From assembly GCA_002338565.1 (NCBI GenBank), contig DDIN01000006.1:166525-230524 (forward strand): DNA of 64,000 nucleotides, written 5' to 3'. The translations under genes were made by a program, and so were the position numbers. Below the pieces are notes generated by a model, which was given only the letters and a program-made list of their open reading frames with translations, was not told the DNA's origin and did not search any database. This stretch comes from Hyphomonadaceae bacterium UBA1849. Its GTDB lineage: Bacteria; Pseudomonadota; Alphaproteobacteria; Caulobacterales; Hyphomonadaceae. This document shows, one piece after another, positions 26,424-34,716 of the stretch (position 1 is the first letter of the stretch; each line of letters starts with the position of its first letter).

Positions 26424-26439
26424 ACTATACAGTTTATCC
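26418..26439. other. Perfect 22-base palindrome spanning a stop codon
   Basis: GGATAAACT (26418-26426), ATAC, AGTTTATCC (26431-26439). The TAA stop of the secreted-protein gene lies in the left arm. A conventional terminator follows 9 bases later, so this may be a second 3' hairpin that protects the mRNA end. Confidence 0.5.
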
Positions 26440-26448
26440 CTCCAATAC

Positions 26449-26476
26449 CGGCCTCGTTTCGACGAGGCCGTTTCTT
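26449..26476. terminator. Terminator between the secreted-protein gene and sufA
   Basis: CGGCCTCGT (26449-26457), loop TTCG, ACGAGGCCG (26462-26470), then TTTCTT. It sits between convergent genes 51 bases apart. The T-run is on the + side, so it mainly serves the secreted-protein gene; the stem could also act on the suf operon. Confidence 0.8.
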
Positions 26477-26840
26477 ATTCTGCGTCAGCAATCGCAGGAA
26501 TAATTGTTACGCTCTCGCCGCAGCCACAGGCGTCGGTCTGGTTAGGATTATTGAACACGAACTTTGCGTGCAGCGGTGTGATCTCATAATCAACGACAGA
26601 GCCAAGCAGAAAGAGAACGGCTTTGGCGTCTACGAGGATTTTGACACCATTATCCTCAACAACCTCGTCAAACGGTTCTGGAGCGTCGGCATAGTCCATT
26701 ATGTATTCCATACCCGCGCACCCGCCATTCTTGACGCCAACACGCAGGAAGCCGCTACCCTTGTTTTCCATAATCTCGCGAACGCGCTTAGCAGCAGCGT
26801 CAGTCAGCGTAACAAGTTTTGGACGTGGTCGACGGGCCAT
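26475..26840 (-). CDS. sufA: A-type iron-sulfur carrier SufA/ErpA-like
   Basis: Carries assembled Fe-S clusters to target proteins. The 121-residue protein has the three conserved cysteines of the A-type fold: one in GGCAGMEY and two in DACGCGES at the C-terminus. It is the last gene of the suf operon, with AAGGAG upstream of the ATG. Assignment as SufA, and not ErpA or IscA, is by operon context. Confidence 0.9.
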   Translation of the reverse strand: MARRPRPKLVTLTDAAAKRVREIMENKGSGFLRVGVKNGGCAGMEYIMDYADAPEPFDEVVEDNGVKILVDAKAVLFLLGSVVDYEITPLHAKFVFNNPNQTDACGCGESVTIIPAIADAE

Positions 26841-26874
26841 ATAACCTCTCCTTCCGGACTCAGATCGTGATGGA

Positions 26875-27279
26875 TCAGAGCATATTCAAGGCGAGACGCG
26901 CCTCGTCGGACATACGTGATGTATCCCATGGTGGGTCAAAGACGAGATCAACGTTTACATCATTGATGCCCTTGACGGTACGCGCTGCGTTTTCCACCCA
27001 TCCAGGCATATCGCCTGCAACAGGGCAGCCGGGCGCAGTCAACGTCATATCGATCTGAACATTGCGATCATCATCGATATCGACCGTATAGATCAGTCCG
27101 AGCTCGTAAATATCGACAGGGATTTCCGGATCGAAAACAGTCTTGAAAGCAGAGATCAGATCGTCGGTTAGACGCAGAAGTTCCGCCTCTGGAATCGCAG
27201 ATGGCTTGTCCGCTTCAGCCGGACGGTCGGCCTTGCCAGAAACATCAATAAGATCGCGATCGGCAGTTTCACTAGTCAT
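26875..27279 (-). CDS. sufT: SufT, DUF59/MIP18-family Fe-S assembly protein
   Basis: A 134-residue DUF59-domain protein. After a variable, charged first 35 residues comes the family core: VFDPEIPVDIYELGLIY, then LTAPGCPVAGDMP with the single conserved cysteine, and VFDPPWDTSRMS. SufT members help Fe-S protein maturation, especially when cluster demand is high. It lies 8 bases after sufS and 34 before sufA. Confidence 0.92.
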   Translation of the reverse strand: MTSETADRDLIDVSGKADRPAEADKPSAIPEAELLRLTDDLISAFKTVFDPEIPVDIYELGLIYTVDIDDDRNVQIDMTLTAPGCPVAGDMPGWVENAARTVKGINDVNVDLVFDPPWDTSRMSDEARLALNML

Positions 27280-27287
27280 AAGACATC

Positions 27288-28529
27288 CTAACCCAGCATT
27301 CTCAGCGTTTTCGACAGCGCTTCTACGAACGTATCGACTTCTTCAGCCGTGTTATAAATTCCAAAGCTCGCCCGCGCCGTGGCGCTTACCCCTAAATGGG
27401 TCATCAATGGCTGAGCACAATGGTGACCGGCTCTAATTGCCACACCATATTTGTCAAGAATTTGTGCGATATCGTGCGGGTGCGCGCCATCAACGGAGAA
27501 GGTCAGCACGCTACCCTTTTCCGGTGTCGTGCCATGAACCGTTAGATTGTTGATCTGGCGTACAGCATCAAACGCGCGCTCATACAGCGCCTTTTCATGC
27601 CGTTGAACTTCAGCGCGATCAAATTGCTCATACCAACGAATGGCCGCACCAAGCGCGATAATCTCCAGAATGGGCGGCGTGCCCGCTTCGAACTTATGAG
27701 GGATTTCCCCGTAAGTCGCACCATCCATTGTGACGGTTTCGATCATTTCACCGCCGCCCTGATAAGGGCGTAGAGCCTCCAGCGCTTTACGCTTACCGTA
27801 AAGCACGCCCACGCCCGAAGGGCCGTACAGCTTGTGAGGCGCAAAGACATAGAAATCGACATCCAGGTCCTGAACGTCCACGGTCAGGTGAACCGCGCCC
27901 TGACATCCATCGAGCAGAACCTGAACGCCGCGTGCATGCGCTAAATCGGTAATCCGCTTCGCATCGGTTGCCGTACCAAGCACGTTCGACATGTGTGTCA
28001 TCGCGACAAAACGCGTTTTACCGCTGAATGCTGCCTCATAGGCATCCATGTCGAGCTGACCGTCTTCCAGTACCGGAATCCATTTCAGGACAGCTCCATG
28101 ACGCTCTCTCAGAAAGTGCCATGGAATTATGTTCGCATGGTGCTCCATGACCGACAAAATAATCTCGTCGCCCGGCTCGATCTGCCCGGCAATGCCATTC
28201 GCAACAAGGTTGATCCCCTCGGTTGCACCTTTGGTGAAGACGATTTCGTGCACATCAGACGCGTTCAGGAAACGACGTGCGTCTTCACGCGCATCTTCCA
28301 TCGCAGATGTTGTTTCGTTCGCCAGCGTGTGGAGCCCCCGATGCACATTGGCATAGGCATGACTCATCTGGTTCGTAAAACAATCTATAACGGCCTGAGG
28401 CTTCTGAGCCGACGCCGCGCTGTCGAGATAAACAAGAGGCTTGCCATTCACGTCTCGAGACAGAATCGGAAATTCGGCTCGAATGGCGTCGATATCGAAC
28501 TTGCGGGTCACAGTCGCTCCGTCAGCCAT
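27288..28529 (-). CDS. sufS: Cysteine desulfurase SufS (type II)
   Basis: PLP enzyme that removes sulfur from cysteine as an enzyme persulfide for cluster assembly. In this 413-residue protein the PLP lysine is K233 (FAPHKLYGPSG) and the catalytic cysteine is C371 in GHHCAQPLM, the short-loop arrangement of group II desulfurases, which normally need a SufE or SufU partner. No such partner is encoded here. It overlaps sufD by 22 bases. Confidence 0.95.
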   Translation of the reverse strand: MADGATVTRKFDIDAIRAEFPILSRDVNGKPLVYLDSAASAQKPQAVIDCFTNQMSHAYANVHRGLHTLANETTSAMEDAREDARRFLNASDVHEIVFTKGATEGINLVANGIAGQIEPGDEIILSVMEHHANIIPWHFLRERHGAVLKWIPVLEDGQLDMDAYEAAFSGKTRFVAMTHMSNVLGTATDAKRITDLAHARGVQVLLDGCQGAVHLTVDVQDLDVDFYVFAPHKLYGPSGVGVLYGKRKALEALRPYQGGGEMIETVTMDGATYGEIPHKFEAGTPPILEIIALGAAIRWYEQFDRAEVQRHEKALYERAFDAVRQINNLTVHGTTPEKGSVLTFSVDGAHPHDIAQILDKYGVAIRAGHHCAQPLMTHLGVSATARASFGIYNTAEEVDTFVEALSKTLRMLG

Positions 28530-29722
28530 GCTCCAGCCTCTTCCATCAGAATTTCGCCAAGCGCTTCCGGCATGTCATCCAGTGCTTCACCGATGAAAGC
28601 CCGCGTCAGCAGCGCGCGCGCCTGCGTTTCGGGAATGCCGCGCTGGCGCATATAGAACAGCGCCGTCTCGTCCAGCGCGCCGACTGTGTTGCCGTGCGCG
28701 CACTCGACATCATCTGCGTAGATTTCAAGCTCAGGCTTTGCGTTCACTTCGCCGCCATTCTCAAGAATGAGTGCGTTATGCGCCATTTGAGCCGCCGTCT
28801 TCTGCGCCTTCTTCGCTACAAAGAACTTGCCCTGAAACACGGCCCGGCCACCGTCCATAACGGCACCTTTAACAAGCTGCTCTGTCTCACAGTAAGGTTG
28901 CGCATGACGCACGAGGCTCGTCTGATCGAGATGGTATCCATCGCCTACCAGATATGCGCCGTTGATGCTGGCCTTAGCGTTCTCACCGTGGTGGTAGACC
29001 TGAGTTTCCATACGCGCGAGCTTGGCCCCAAAGCCAATGCCTGCTTGAGACAGGCTGGTATCATCGGCGAGGTGGATAATACAGGTCGCAACCTGAACCG
29101 CGGACGTGTCCGCCTTCTGGTAAATGAAGCGTTCGAGCGAGGCACCCGCTTCGACACTGTATTCCAGAACAATGCTGGAAAACCCGCCAGAACGGATATG
29201 GCTTTCCAGAACGGAAAACTGAACGCCCTTACGAACTACGAAGCTGACACGCTGAAAGGCATTCGCAGAGGCAGTATCAAACACCAGATGGACGGGCTTC
29301 TCCGGGCTCTGCGTCACCTCTATCAGCAGCGATTGCCCTGCCCGCGCCAAAGCTGCTCCAAGAGCGGCAACAGGCAAATCTTCAGCGCCGCCAAGCGCTG
29401 TCAAATTTTCTTCAGAAGCAACACGCATGCCTTTCGGCAGTTTCGGAACACCGGCGCCAATTTCGATAACCGTCGCATCCGCAGACGCGAAAGCGGAAGC
29501 GGAAGTCATCTCCGGTTCAATACCAGCCTCAGGCAGTATTTGAACGGCGTTGCGCAAATCAGAATATTTCCAGGCTTCAACCCGTGTATGCGGCAGACCG
29601 GTTTGCGCAAACGCTTCGAAATTGCGTTCACGCTGCGGGTTCGCCTTCAAACCGGCATAGAGGCCTGCCAGTTCAAGCTCTGCTGCATTGGGGTTTGGAA
29701 ATAGGTCTTTCAGAGCAGCCAT
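28508..29722 (-). CDS. sufD: SufD, scaffold subunit of SufBCD
   Basis: A 404-residue beta-helical subunit that pairs with SufB and SufC in the SufBC2D scaffold. It has the N-terminal helical WKYSDL motif, the beta-helix repeats, and the C-terminal AHGNTVGALDETALFYMRQRGI with the conserved histidine, then ARALLTRAFIGE. It overlaps sufC by one base (start) and sufS by 22 bases (end), so translation is coupled. Confidence 0.94.
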   Translation of the reverse strand: MAALKDLFPNPNAAELELAGLYAGLKANPQRERNFEAFAQTGLPHTRVEAWKYSDLRNAVQILPEAGIEPEMTSASAFASADATVIEIGAGVPKLPKGMRVASEENLTALGGAEDLPVAALGAALARAGQSLLIEVTQSPEKPVHLVFDTASANAFQRVSFVVRKGVQFSVLESHIRSGGFSSIVLEYSVEAGASLERFIYQKADTSAVQVATCIIHLADDTSLSQAGIGFGAKLARMETQVYHHGENAKASINGAYLVGDGYHLDQTSLVRHAQPYCETEQLVKGAVMDGGRAVFQGKFFVAKKAQKTAAQMAHNALILENGGEVNAKPELEIYADDVECAHGNTVGALDETALFYMRQRGIPETQARALLTRAFIGEALDDMPEALGEILMEEAGAWLTERL

Positions 29723-30483
29723 CAGGCAGCCTCCGAAAGAACGCCATCATAGCCCTCTTTCTCGAGACGGAGCGCGAGCTCTGGTCCACCCGTCGCAATA
29801 ATCTTACCGTTCGCAAGCACATGCACCTTATCTGGCTGAATGTGATCAAGAAGACGCTGATAGTGCGTGATGACCAGCATTCCACGATCAGGCGAACGGA
29901 GTTCATTGACGCCATCAGACACGATGCGAAGGGCATCGATATCGAGACCTGAGTCCGTCTCATCGAGAATGAGGAAACCTGGCTCCAGCATCATCATCTG
30001 GAAGATTTCCAGACGCTTCTTTTCACCGCCGGAGAAGCCCACATTCACGGGACGCTTCAACATTTCCGGCGTCAGCTTAAGTTTAGCAGCGACCGCTCTG
30101 GATTTCTTGAGAAAATCTGCGGCAGAGATTTCTTCTTCACCACGCAGTTTACGTTGTGAGTTCATCGCGGTCCGGACGAATGTCATGACAGGAACGCCCG
30201 GAATTTCAACCGGATACTGGAAGGAGAGAAACAGGCCCGCCGCAGCGCGCTCTTCCGGCTCCATGTCCAGAATGTGGTCGCCATTGAGGGTCGCCGAACC
30301 ACCTGTCACTTCATAGCCGTCACGGCCTGTCAGAACGTAAGACATAGTCGACTTACCTGCGCCGTTCGGGCCCATAATCGCATGGACCTCACCGGCAGGC
30401 ACTTCAAGCGTCAAGCCCTTGATGATCTCTTTCGTTTCGTCGTCTTCGCCGACAGTCGCCGTAAGATTTTCAATTTTCAGCAT
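29722..30483 (-). CDS. sufC: SufC, Fe-S assembly ATPase
   Basis: ABC-type soluble ATPase that drives conformational change of the SufBD scaffold. The 253-residue protein shows Walker A GPNGAGKST, the signature FSGGEKKRLEI and Walker B LILDETDSGLD. The SufC-specific ETDSGLDIDAL is intact. It lies between the small membrane-protein gene and sufD. Confidence 0.96.
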   Translation of the reverse strand: MLKIENLTATVGEDDETKEIIKGLTLEVPAGEVHAIMGPNGAGKSTMSYVLTGRDGYEVTGGSATLNGDHILDMEPEERAAAGLFLSFQYPVEIPGVPVMTFVRTAMNSQRKLRGEEEISAADFLKKSRAVAAKLKLTPEMLKRPVNVGFSGGEKKRLEIFQMMMLEPGFLILDETDSGLDIDALRIVSDGVNELRSPDRGMLVITHYQRLLDHIQPDKVHVLANGKIIATGGPELALRLEKEGYDGVLSEAA

Positions 30484-30497
30484 GGGTAACTTACTTT

Positions 30498-30749
30498 CTA
30501 AGCCTCATCCGCCGGAGGCGAGAACTGATTACAAATTTTGAGGAATGCGCCGAACAGCACGAACAGCATCGCAAAGAGCCAGACGCCGGTGACAGCTGGC
30601 GCAAAACCACCAAAAGCCCAGGCGCCGATCATCTGCATAATCAGCGCAAAAATGAATATGAACAGGATGACTGCGGCCCAGCCTTTCCAATTGGCCGGTC
30701 GGCCGAAATCCGTAACGCTCGTGCGCTTCTTGAACCAGAATTGAGACAT
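30498..30749 (-). CDS. 83-residue two-helix membrane protein inside the suf operon
   Basis: I do not recognise this family. The protein has a short cationic N-terminus (FWFKKRTSV), then two predicted transmembrane helices (about residues 25-45 and 50-72), and a short tail with one cysteine (KICNQF). Its start overlaps the sufB stop and it ends 14 bases before sufC, so it is clearly co-expressed with the scaffold genes. A role in anchoring the SUF machinery or in iron or sulfur handling at the membrane is conceivable but unsupported. Confidence 0.82.
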   Translation of the reverse strand: MSQFWFKKRTSVTDFGRPANWKGWAAVILFIFIFALIMQMIGAWAFGGFAPAVTGVWLFAMLFVLFGAFLKICNQFSPPADEA

Positions 30750-32311
30750 TAGCCAACGCTCCCCTCAAGGCTAACCTGTAGGAGGCTTTGCGCCTCAACT
30801 GCGAACTCCATAGGCAGCTGCTGAATAACGTCTCGAACAAAGCCATTCACCAGCAATGCGACGGCTGCTTCTTCATCGAGACCGCGCTGGCGCGCATAGA
30901 AGAGCTGGTCTTCGGACAGCTTGGTTGTCGTCGCCTCATGCTCAAGCTGGGCGTCTGCGCGACGTGTCTCTACATAAGGGACTGTGTGCGCGCCGCAGTT
31001 ATCGCCAATCAGCAGCGAGTCACACTGAGTGAAATTGCGCGCGCTTTCTGCTTTCTTGTGAACGGACACAAGACCGCGATAGGTCTGATCAGACTTACCG
31101 GCAGAGATCCCCTTGGAGATAATCCGGGACTTCGTACGCTTGCCCAGATGAAGCATTTTCGTGCCTGTATCGGCTTGCTGACGACCGTTCGTAACAGCAA
31201 TCGAATAAAATTCGCCGACGCTGTCGTCACCGCGAAGAATACAGCTCGGGTATTTCCAGGTAACGGCAGAACCGGTCTCAACTTGTGTCCACGAGATTTT
31301 GGACCGCGCGCCGCGGCAGTCACCGCGCTTCGTCACGAAGTTATAGACACCGCCCTTGCCGTTTTCATCGCCCGGCCACCAGTTCTGAACCGTCGAGTAT
31401 TTAATCTCGGCGTCGTCCATAGCCACAAGCTCTACGACTGCAGCGTGAAGCTGGTTCTCATCGCGCATCGGGGCCGTACAGCCTTCGAGATAAGACACGT
31501 ATGCGCCTTCGTCGGCGACAATCAGCGTACGCTCAAACTGGCCCGTGCCTTGCGCGTTCATCCGGAAATAAGTGGACAGCTCCATAGGGCAGCGCACACC
31601 TTTCGGGACGTACACAAATGTACCATCCGAGAAGACCGCGCAGTTTAGCGTCGCAAAAAAGTTGTCAGACTGTGGAACGACAGTGCCGAGATACTTCTTC
31701 ACCAGCTCAGGATATTCCTTCACAGCTTCGGAAATCGACATGAAAATCACGCCGGCTTCTTTGAGCTCTTTCTGGAAGGTCGTCGCGACAGATACCGAGT
31801 CAAAGACCGCGTCTACAGCGACCTTCGGCTTGTCTGTTCGTGCTTCGGCGGCCGACTCAGCCGCGCCCTCAACGCCCAGAAGAACCTCGGCCTCACGAAG
31901 TGGAATACCGAGCTTTTTATACGTTTCGAGGATCTCTTCAGGAACGTCGTCTATGGATTCATATTTCGCGCCAGTCTTCGGCGCGGCCCAATAGTAGATG
32001 TCCTGATAGTCAATCTTCGGGTAGTTCACTTTCGCCCAATCGGGCTCTTTCATCTGTTTCCAGCGTTCAAAGGCCTTGAGGCGCCATTCCAGCATCCACT
32101 CAGGCTCTTCTTTCTTCTCAGAGATGAAGCGAACAATGTCTTCGTTCAGCCCCTTCGGCGCGAACTCCTGTTCGATCTCTGTCGAGAAACCCGCAGAGTA
32201 ATTCTTCGACTCAAGTGCGCGCGCTGCGTCGACCGTTCCCTGATCGATACCTTCTTTCACCTTCACTTCGGTCTCGTCTTTTTCGTGCGTGGACACATCG
32301 TGATCACACAT
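30749..32311 (-). CDS. sufB: SufB, scaffold subunit of SufBCD
   Basis: Main Fe-S scaffold subunit, 520 residues. Typical motifs are PEWMLEWRLKAFERW, then NFFATLNCAVFSDGTFVYVPKGVRCPMELSTYFR, the beta-helix, and SLLIGDNCGAHTVPY near the C-terminus with the cysteine and histidine region used in cluster building. The ATG at 32311 forms TGATG with the upstream desulfurase stop and has AAGGAG 8 bases upstream; a GTG at 32314 is one codon earlier. Confidence 0.95.
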   Translation of the reverse strand: MCDHDVSTHEKDETEVKVKEGIDQGTVDAARALESKNYSAGFSTEIEQEFAPKGLNEDIVRFISEKKEEPEWMLEWRLKAFERWKQMKEPDWAKVNYPKIDYQDIYYWAAPKTGAKYESIDDVPEEILETYKKLGIPLREAEVLLGVEGAAESAAEARTDKPKVAVDAVFDSVSVATTFQKELKEAGVIFMSISEAVKEYPELVKKYLGTVVPQSDNFFATLNCAVFSDGTFVYVPKGVRCPMELSTYFRMNAQGTGQFERTLIVADEGAYVSYLEGCTAPMRDENQLHAAVVELVAMDDAEIKYSTVQNWWPGDENGKGGVYNFVTKRGDCRGARSKISWTQVETGSAVTWKYPSCILRGDDSVGEFYSIAVTNGRQQADTGTKMLHLGKRTKSRIISKGISAGKSDQTYRGLVSVHKKAESARNFTQCDSLLIGDNCGAHTVPYVETRRADAQLEHEATTTKLSEDQLFYARQRGLDEEAAVALLVNGFVRDVIQQLPMEFAVEAQSLLQVSLEGSVG

Positions 32312-33438
32312 CACGCGCTCTCCTTAAATGCGGCCGGAACCGCTCTCTTCGCTGCTTTAATCCATGCCTGCGCTGCGGCGACTGCGTCGGACGGCTCTGA
32401 GGCCCATCCAAAACTTACCCGAAGCGAAGACCGCGCAATATTTTCTTCTACCTGCATAGACGTCAGAACGCCCGAGGTTTTCACCTTACCGCTCGAACAT
32501 GCCGAGCCTGCTGATACCGCAACGCCGCCAAGGTCCATAGCCATGACTTGCGTCTCACTGGCGAAGCCTTCAAGGGCAAAACAGGACGTACCCGGCAAAC
32601 GGTCGCAGGTGTTGCCAAAGAACACGACCGGCGCTGCTGCCGAAACGAGTGCCTCAAACTTATCCCGAATGTCGCTTACACGCTTCACGGCTGCCGCTTG
32701 AGACGCCTCAACAGCTGCTCCAAACCCTGCAATTCCAGCGACATTCTCAGTGCCCGAACGAATAGACCGTTCCTGACCGCCACCGATTAGCTGCGGCTTT
32801 AGCGGCGCGCCAACTCGAAACCAGAGAGCACCCACACCTTGAGGACCACCCAGCTTATGTGATGAGAACGCGGCATAGTCGACGCCAAGAAGGCCAACGT
32901 TCAGCGGAATTTTCCCGAGCGCCTGCACTGCATCGCAATGCGTGTAACCGCCCTTTTCGCGAACCATTTGTGCCGCCGCCTGAACCGGCTGGATTACGCC
33001 CGTCTCATTATTCGCGAGCATCAGACAGAGGAAAGGAAACTCTCCTTCCTCCAGTGCGTCGAGTTGCACTTTCAGATCATCAAGATCAATCTCACCCGTA
33101 GGCTTCAACGCCACTCTTCGAGCATCGACGGGCATCTGAGCAGACACAGCTGGGTGCTCGAGACCGGACACAAACACAACAGACTTTTCAATGAGTGCCA
33201 AAGCGCCCTTGATGGCGAGCGCGTTCGCTTCCGTGCCGCCACTTGTAAACACTATGTCCTCGGATCGCCCGCCAATAGCGGTCGCCAGCGATTGCCTGGC
33301 CTTTTCTACAATGCCACGCGCTTTCCGCCCGGCAGAATGCACAGACGAAGGGTTTGCACCCACATCAAGCGCAAAGCCTAAAGCTTCCCTCGCTTCTGGA
33401 CGAAGAGGGGCTGTCGCATTGTAGTCGCAATAAACCAT
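32311..33438 (-). CDS. Cysteine desulfurase, IscS/NifS-like (second desulfurase of the operon)
   Basis: A 375-residue group I PLP desulfurase. The PLP lysine is K195 (SSHKLGGPQGVG) and the catalytic cysteine is C314 in SAGSACSSGKVKTSGVL, on the long mobile loop of IscS-type enzymes that can hand sulfur directly to partners. The operon also encodes SufS, so two mechanistically different sulfur donors are co-expressed. This one lies directly behind iscR, 8 bases away, the position IscS holds in ISC operons; it may also supply sulfur for tRNA or Moco modification. Confidence 0.92.
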   Translation of the reverse strand: MVYCDYNATAPLRPEAREALGFALDVGANPSSVHSAGRKARGIVEKARQSLATAIGGRSEDIVFTSGGTEANALAIKGALALIEKSVVFVSGLEHPAVSAQMPVDARRVALKPTGEIDLDDLKVQLDALEEGEFPFLCLMLANNETGVIQPVQAAAQMVREKGGYTHCDAVQALGKIPLNVGLLGVDYAAFSSHKLGGPQGVGALWFRVGAPLKPQLIGGGQERSIRSGTENVAGIAGFGAAVEASQAAAVKRVSDIRDKFEALVSAAAPVVFFGNTCDRLPGTSCFALEGFASETQVMAMDLGGVAVSAGSACSSGKVKTSGVLTSMQVEENIARSSLRVSFGWASEPSDAVAAAQAWIKAAKRAVPAAFKESA

Positions 33439-33446
33439 AGTGCCTG

Positions 33447-33905
33447 TCAGGCAGCCTGACTTCCATCAAGACGACGTGTCTGAACGATCTGACCGGCTCG
33501 GCCATTCACAACATCATCCAGCGTCACTTGAGCAAGGAAGCCCAAAATGTGCTGTCGAAGTGAGTCCCACAGTTCGTGCGTTGCGCACTGCTCGCCGTCA
33601 GGACCACAACCGCGTCCGGAGTCCGGCGCACAACGTGTCGTCTTGATCGGCTCGTCAACGGCAAGGATGATGTCGCTCAGACGGGTCTTAGATGCGTCTT
33701 TTGCAAGAACATATCCACCACCCGGACCACGAACACTTTTCACGACACCGCGGCGGCGCATCTTGGCAAACAACTGCTCAAGGTAAGAAAGCGAGATAGA
33801 CTGGCTGGCAGCAATCTCTGCGAGCGTCTTCGGCTGATCCCGCGGAGAATCGGCCAGATCGACCAGTGCCATAACCGCGTAGCGGCCCTTCGTTCCAAGT
33901 TTCAT
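33447..33905 (-). CDS. iscR: Rrf2-family Fe-S regulator IscR
   Basis: Iron-sulfur-sensing repressor at the head of the suf operon. The 152-residue protein has an N-terminal winged helix (MKLGTKGRYAVMALVDLA, SLSYLEQLFAKMRRRG, SVRGPGGGY) and three cysteines C92, C100 and C107 in TRCAPDSGRGCGPDGEQC. The flanking THELWDSLRQHILGFL aligns with E. coli IscR, though the Cys spacing (7 and 6 residues between them) is wider, as in rhizobial RirA. It should bind a cluster and repress its own operon when Fe-S supply is adequate. Confidence 0.93.
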   Translation of the reverse strand: MKLGTKGRYAVMALVDLADSPRDQPKTLAEIAASQSISLSYLEQLFAKMRRRGVVKSVRGPGGGYVLAKDASKTRLSDIILAVDEPIKTTRCAPDSGRGCGPDGEQCATHELWDSLRQHILGFLAQVTLDDVVNGRAGQIVQTRRLDGSQAA

Positions 33906-33933
33906 CTTTTAACTCCAGCTGAGTGGGAGATAG

Positions 33934-33989
33934 ATACCCATTGAGAAAGGTCAACTATTTTTCTTCCGAAATTCTTGATTTTTAGTCAA
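33934..33989 (-). promoter_or_regulatory. Candidate IscR-binding region upstream of iscR
   Basis: On the minus strand, positions 33958 to 33934 (beginning ATAGTTGAC and ending GGGTAT) match the E. coli type 1 IscR consensus at 18 of 25 positions by my hand alignment, with both outer half-sites intact and the centre degenerate. A second element on the same strand, TTGACTAAAAATCAA (33989 to 33975), has one perfect half-site and could also be a -35 box. Both lie within 85 bases of the iscR start. Confidence 0.5.
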
Positions 33990-34047
33990 TTGAAGGTTTA
34001 CACCCAGCCTTCAGCAAATTGTCGCACGCTGCACTAAGGAGCACTAC

Positions 34048-34716
34048 ATGGCAGAGATTATCATTCCCGGCCCGGCTGGTCGTATCGAAGCCCGCTATAC
34101 GGAAGGCCCGGAAGAATCCTCTCCAATCGCTCTCATCCTCCACCCGCACCCGCGCGCTGGCGGCACGATGCAGGATCCAGTGACGATTTCCCTTTATAAC
34201 CTGTTCGAGTCCCGCGGGTTTTCTGTAATGCGCTTCAATTTCCGGGGCGTCGGTCGTAGCCAGGGCCAGTTCGAATCAGGATCAGGCGAATTGTCTGACG
34301 CTGCTTACGTTCTTGATTATATGGAGTCCCTGACCGAAACGCCGCGTTACTGCTGGGTTGCAGGGTATTCATTCGGCGCGTGGATCTGCCTACAGCTTCT
34401 GATGCGTCGTCCGGAAATTGATGGCTTCCTCGCCATCTCTCCGCCCGCAAACCACTATGACCTGAGCTTCCTGGCTCCATGCCCGGCTTCTGGCCTGATC
34501 TTGTCAGGCGATCAGGACAAAGTCGCACCACCAGCTGACATTGAACGTTCGCTTACCAAGGTGCGCGTCCAGAAAGGCGAAGTGATCACACGTGATTCAA
34601 TCCCGGGTGCGAACCACTTCTATCAAGGCAAGTTGGACGAGATGACGGAACGTTGCGCCCAGTATCTTGATGAGAGCCTTCAGAAAGCCGAACGCGAGCG
34701 CCTCGGCGACATCTGA
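34048..34716 (+). CDS. Alpha/beta hydrolase
   Basis: A 222-residue alpha/beta hydrolase of the small YfbB/CocE-like type conserved in alphaproteobacteria. The nucleophile is S108 (AGYSFGA), the acid lies in SGDQDKV (D155 or D157) and the histidine is H190 in GANHFY. HPHPRAGGTM near residue 32 contributes the oxyanion hole. The substrate is unknown. It is divergent from iscR across 142 bases. Its TGA stop directly abuts the stop of anmK (TGATCA). Confidence 0.88.
   Translation: MAEIIIPGPAGRIEARYTEGPEESSPIALILHPHPRAGGTMQDPVTISLYNLFESRGFSVMRFNFRGVGRSQGQFESGSGELSDAAYVLDYMESLTETPRYCWVAGYSFGAWICLQLLMRRPEIDGFLAISPPANHYDLSFLAPCPASGLILSGDQDKVAPPADIERSLTKVRVQKGEVITRDSIPGANHFYQGKLDEMTERCAQYLDESLQKAERERLGDI

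Noticed and set aside
28694..29704. 336-codon + strand open frame opposite sufD
   Set aside because: Entire length is antisense to sufD, whose protein is clearly conserved; no ribosome-binding site or domain.
33447..33905. Assignment of the Rrf2 regulator as RirA because of its cysteine spacing
   Set aside because: The flanking sequence THELWDSLRQHILGFL and the SUF operon context match IscR better than RirA.
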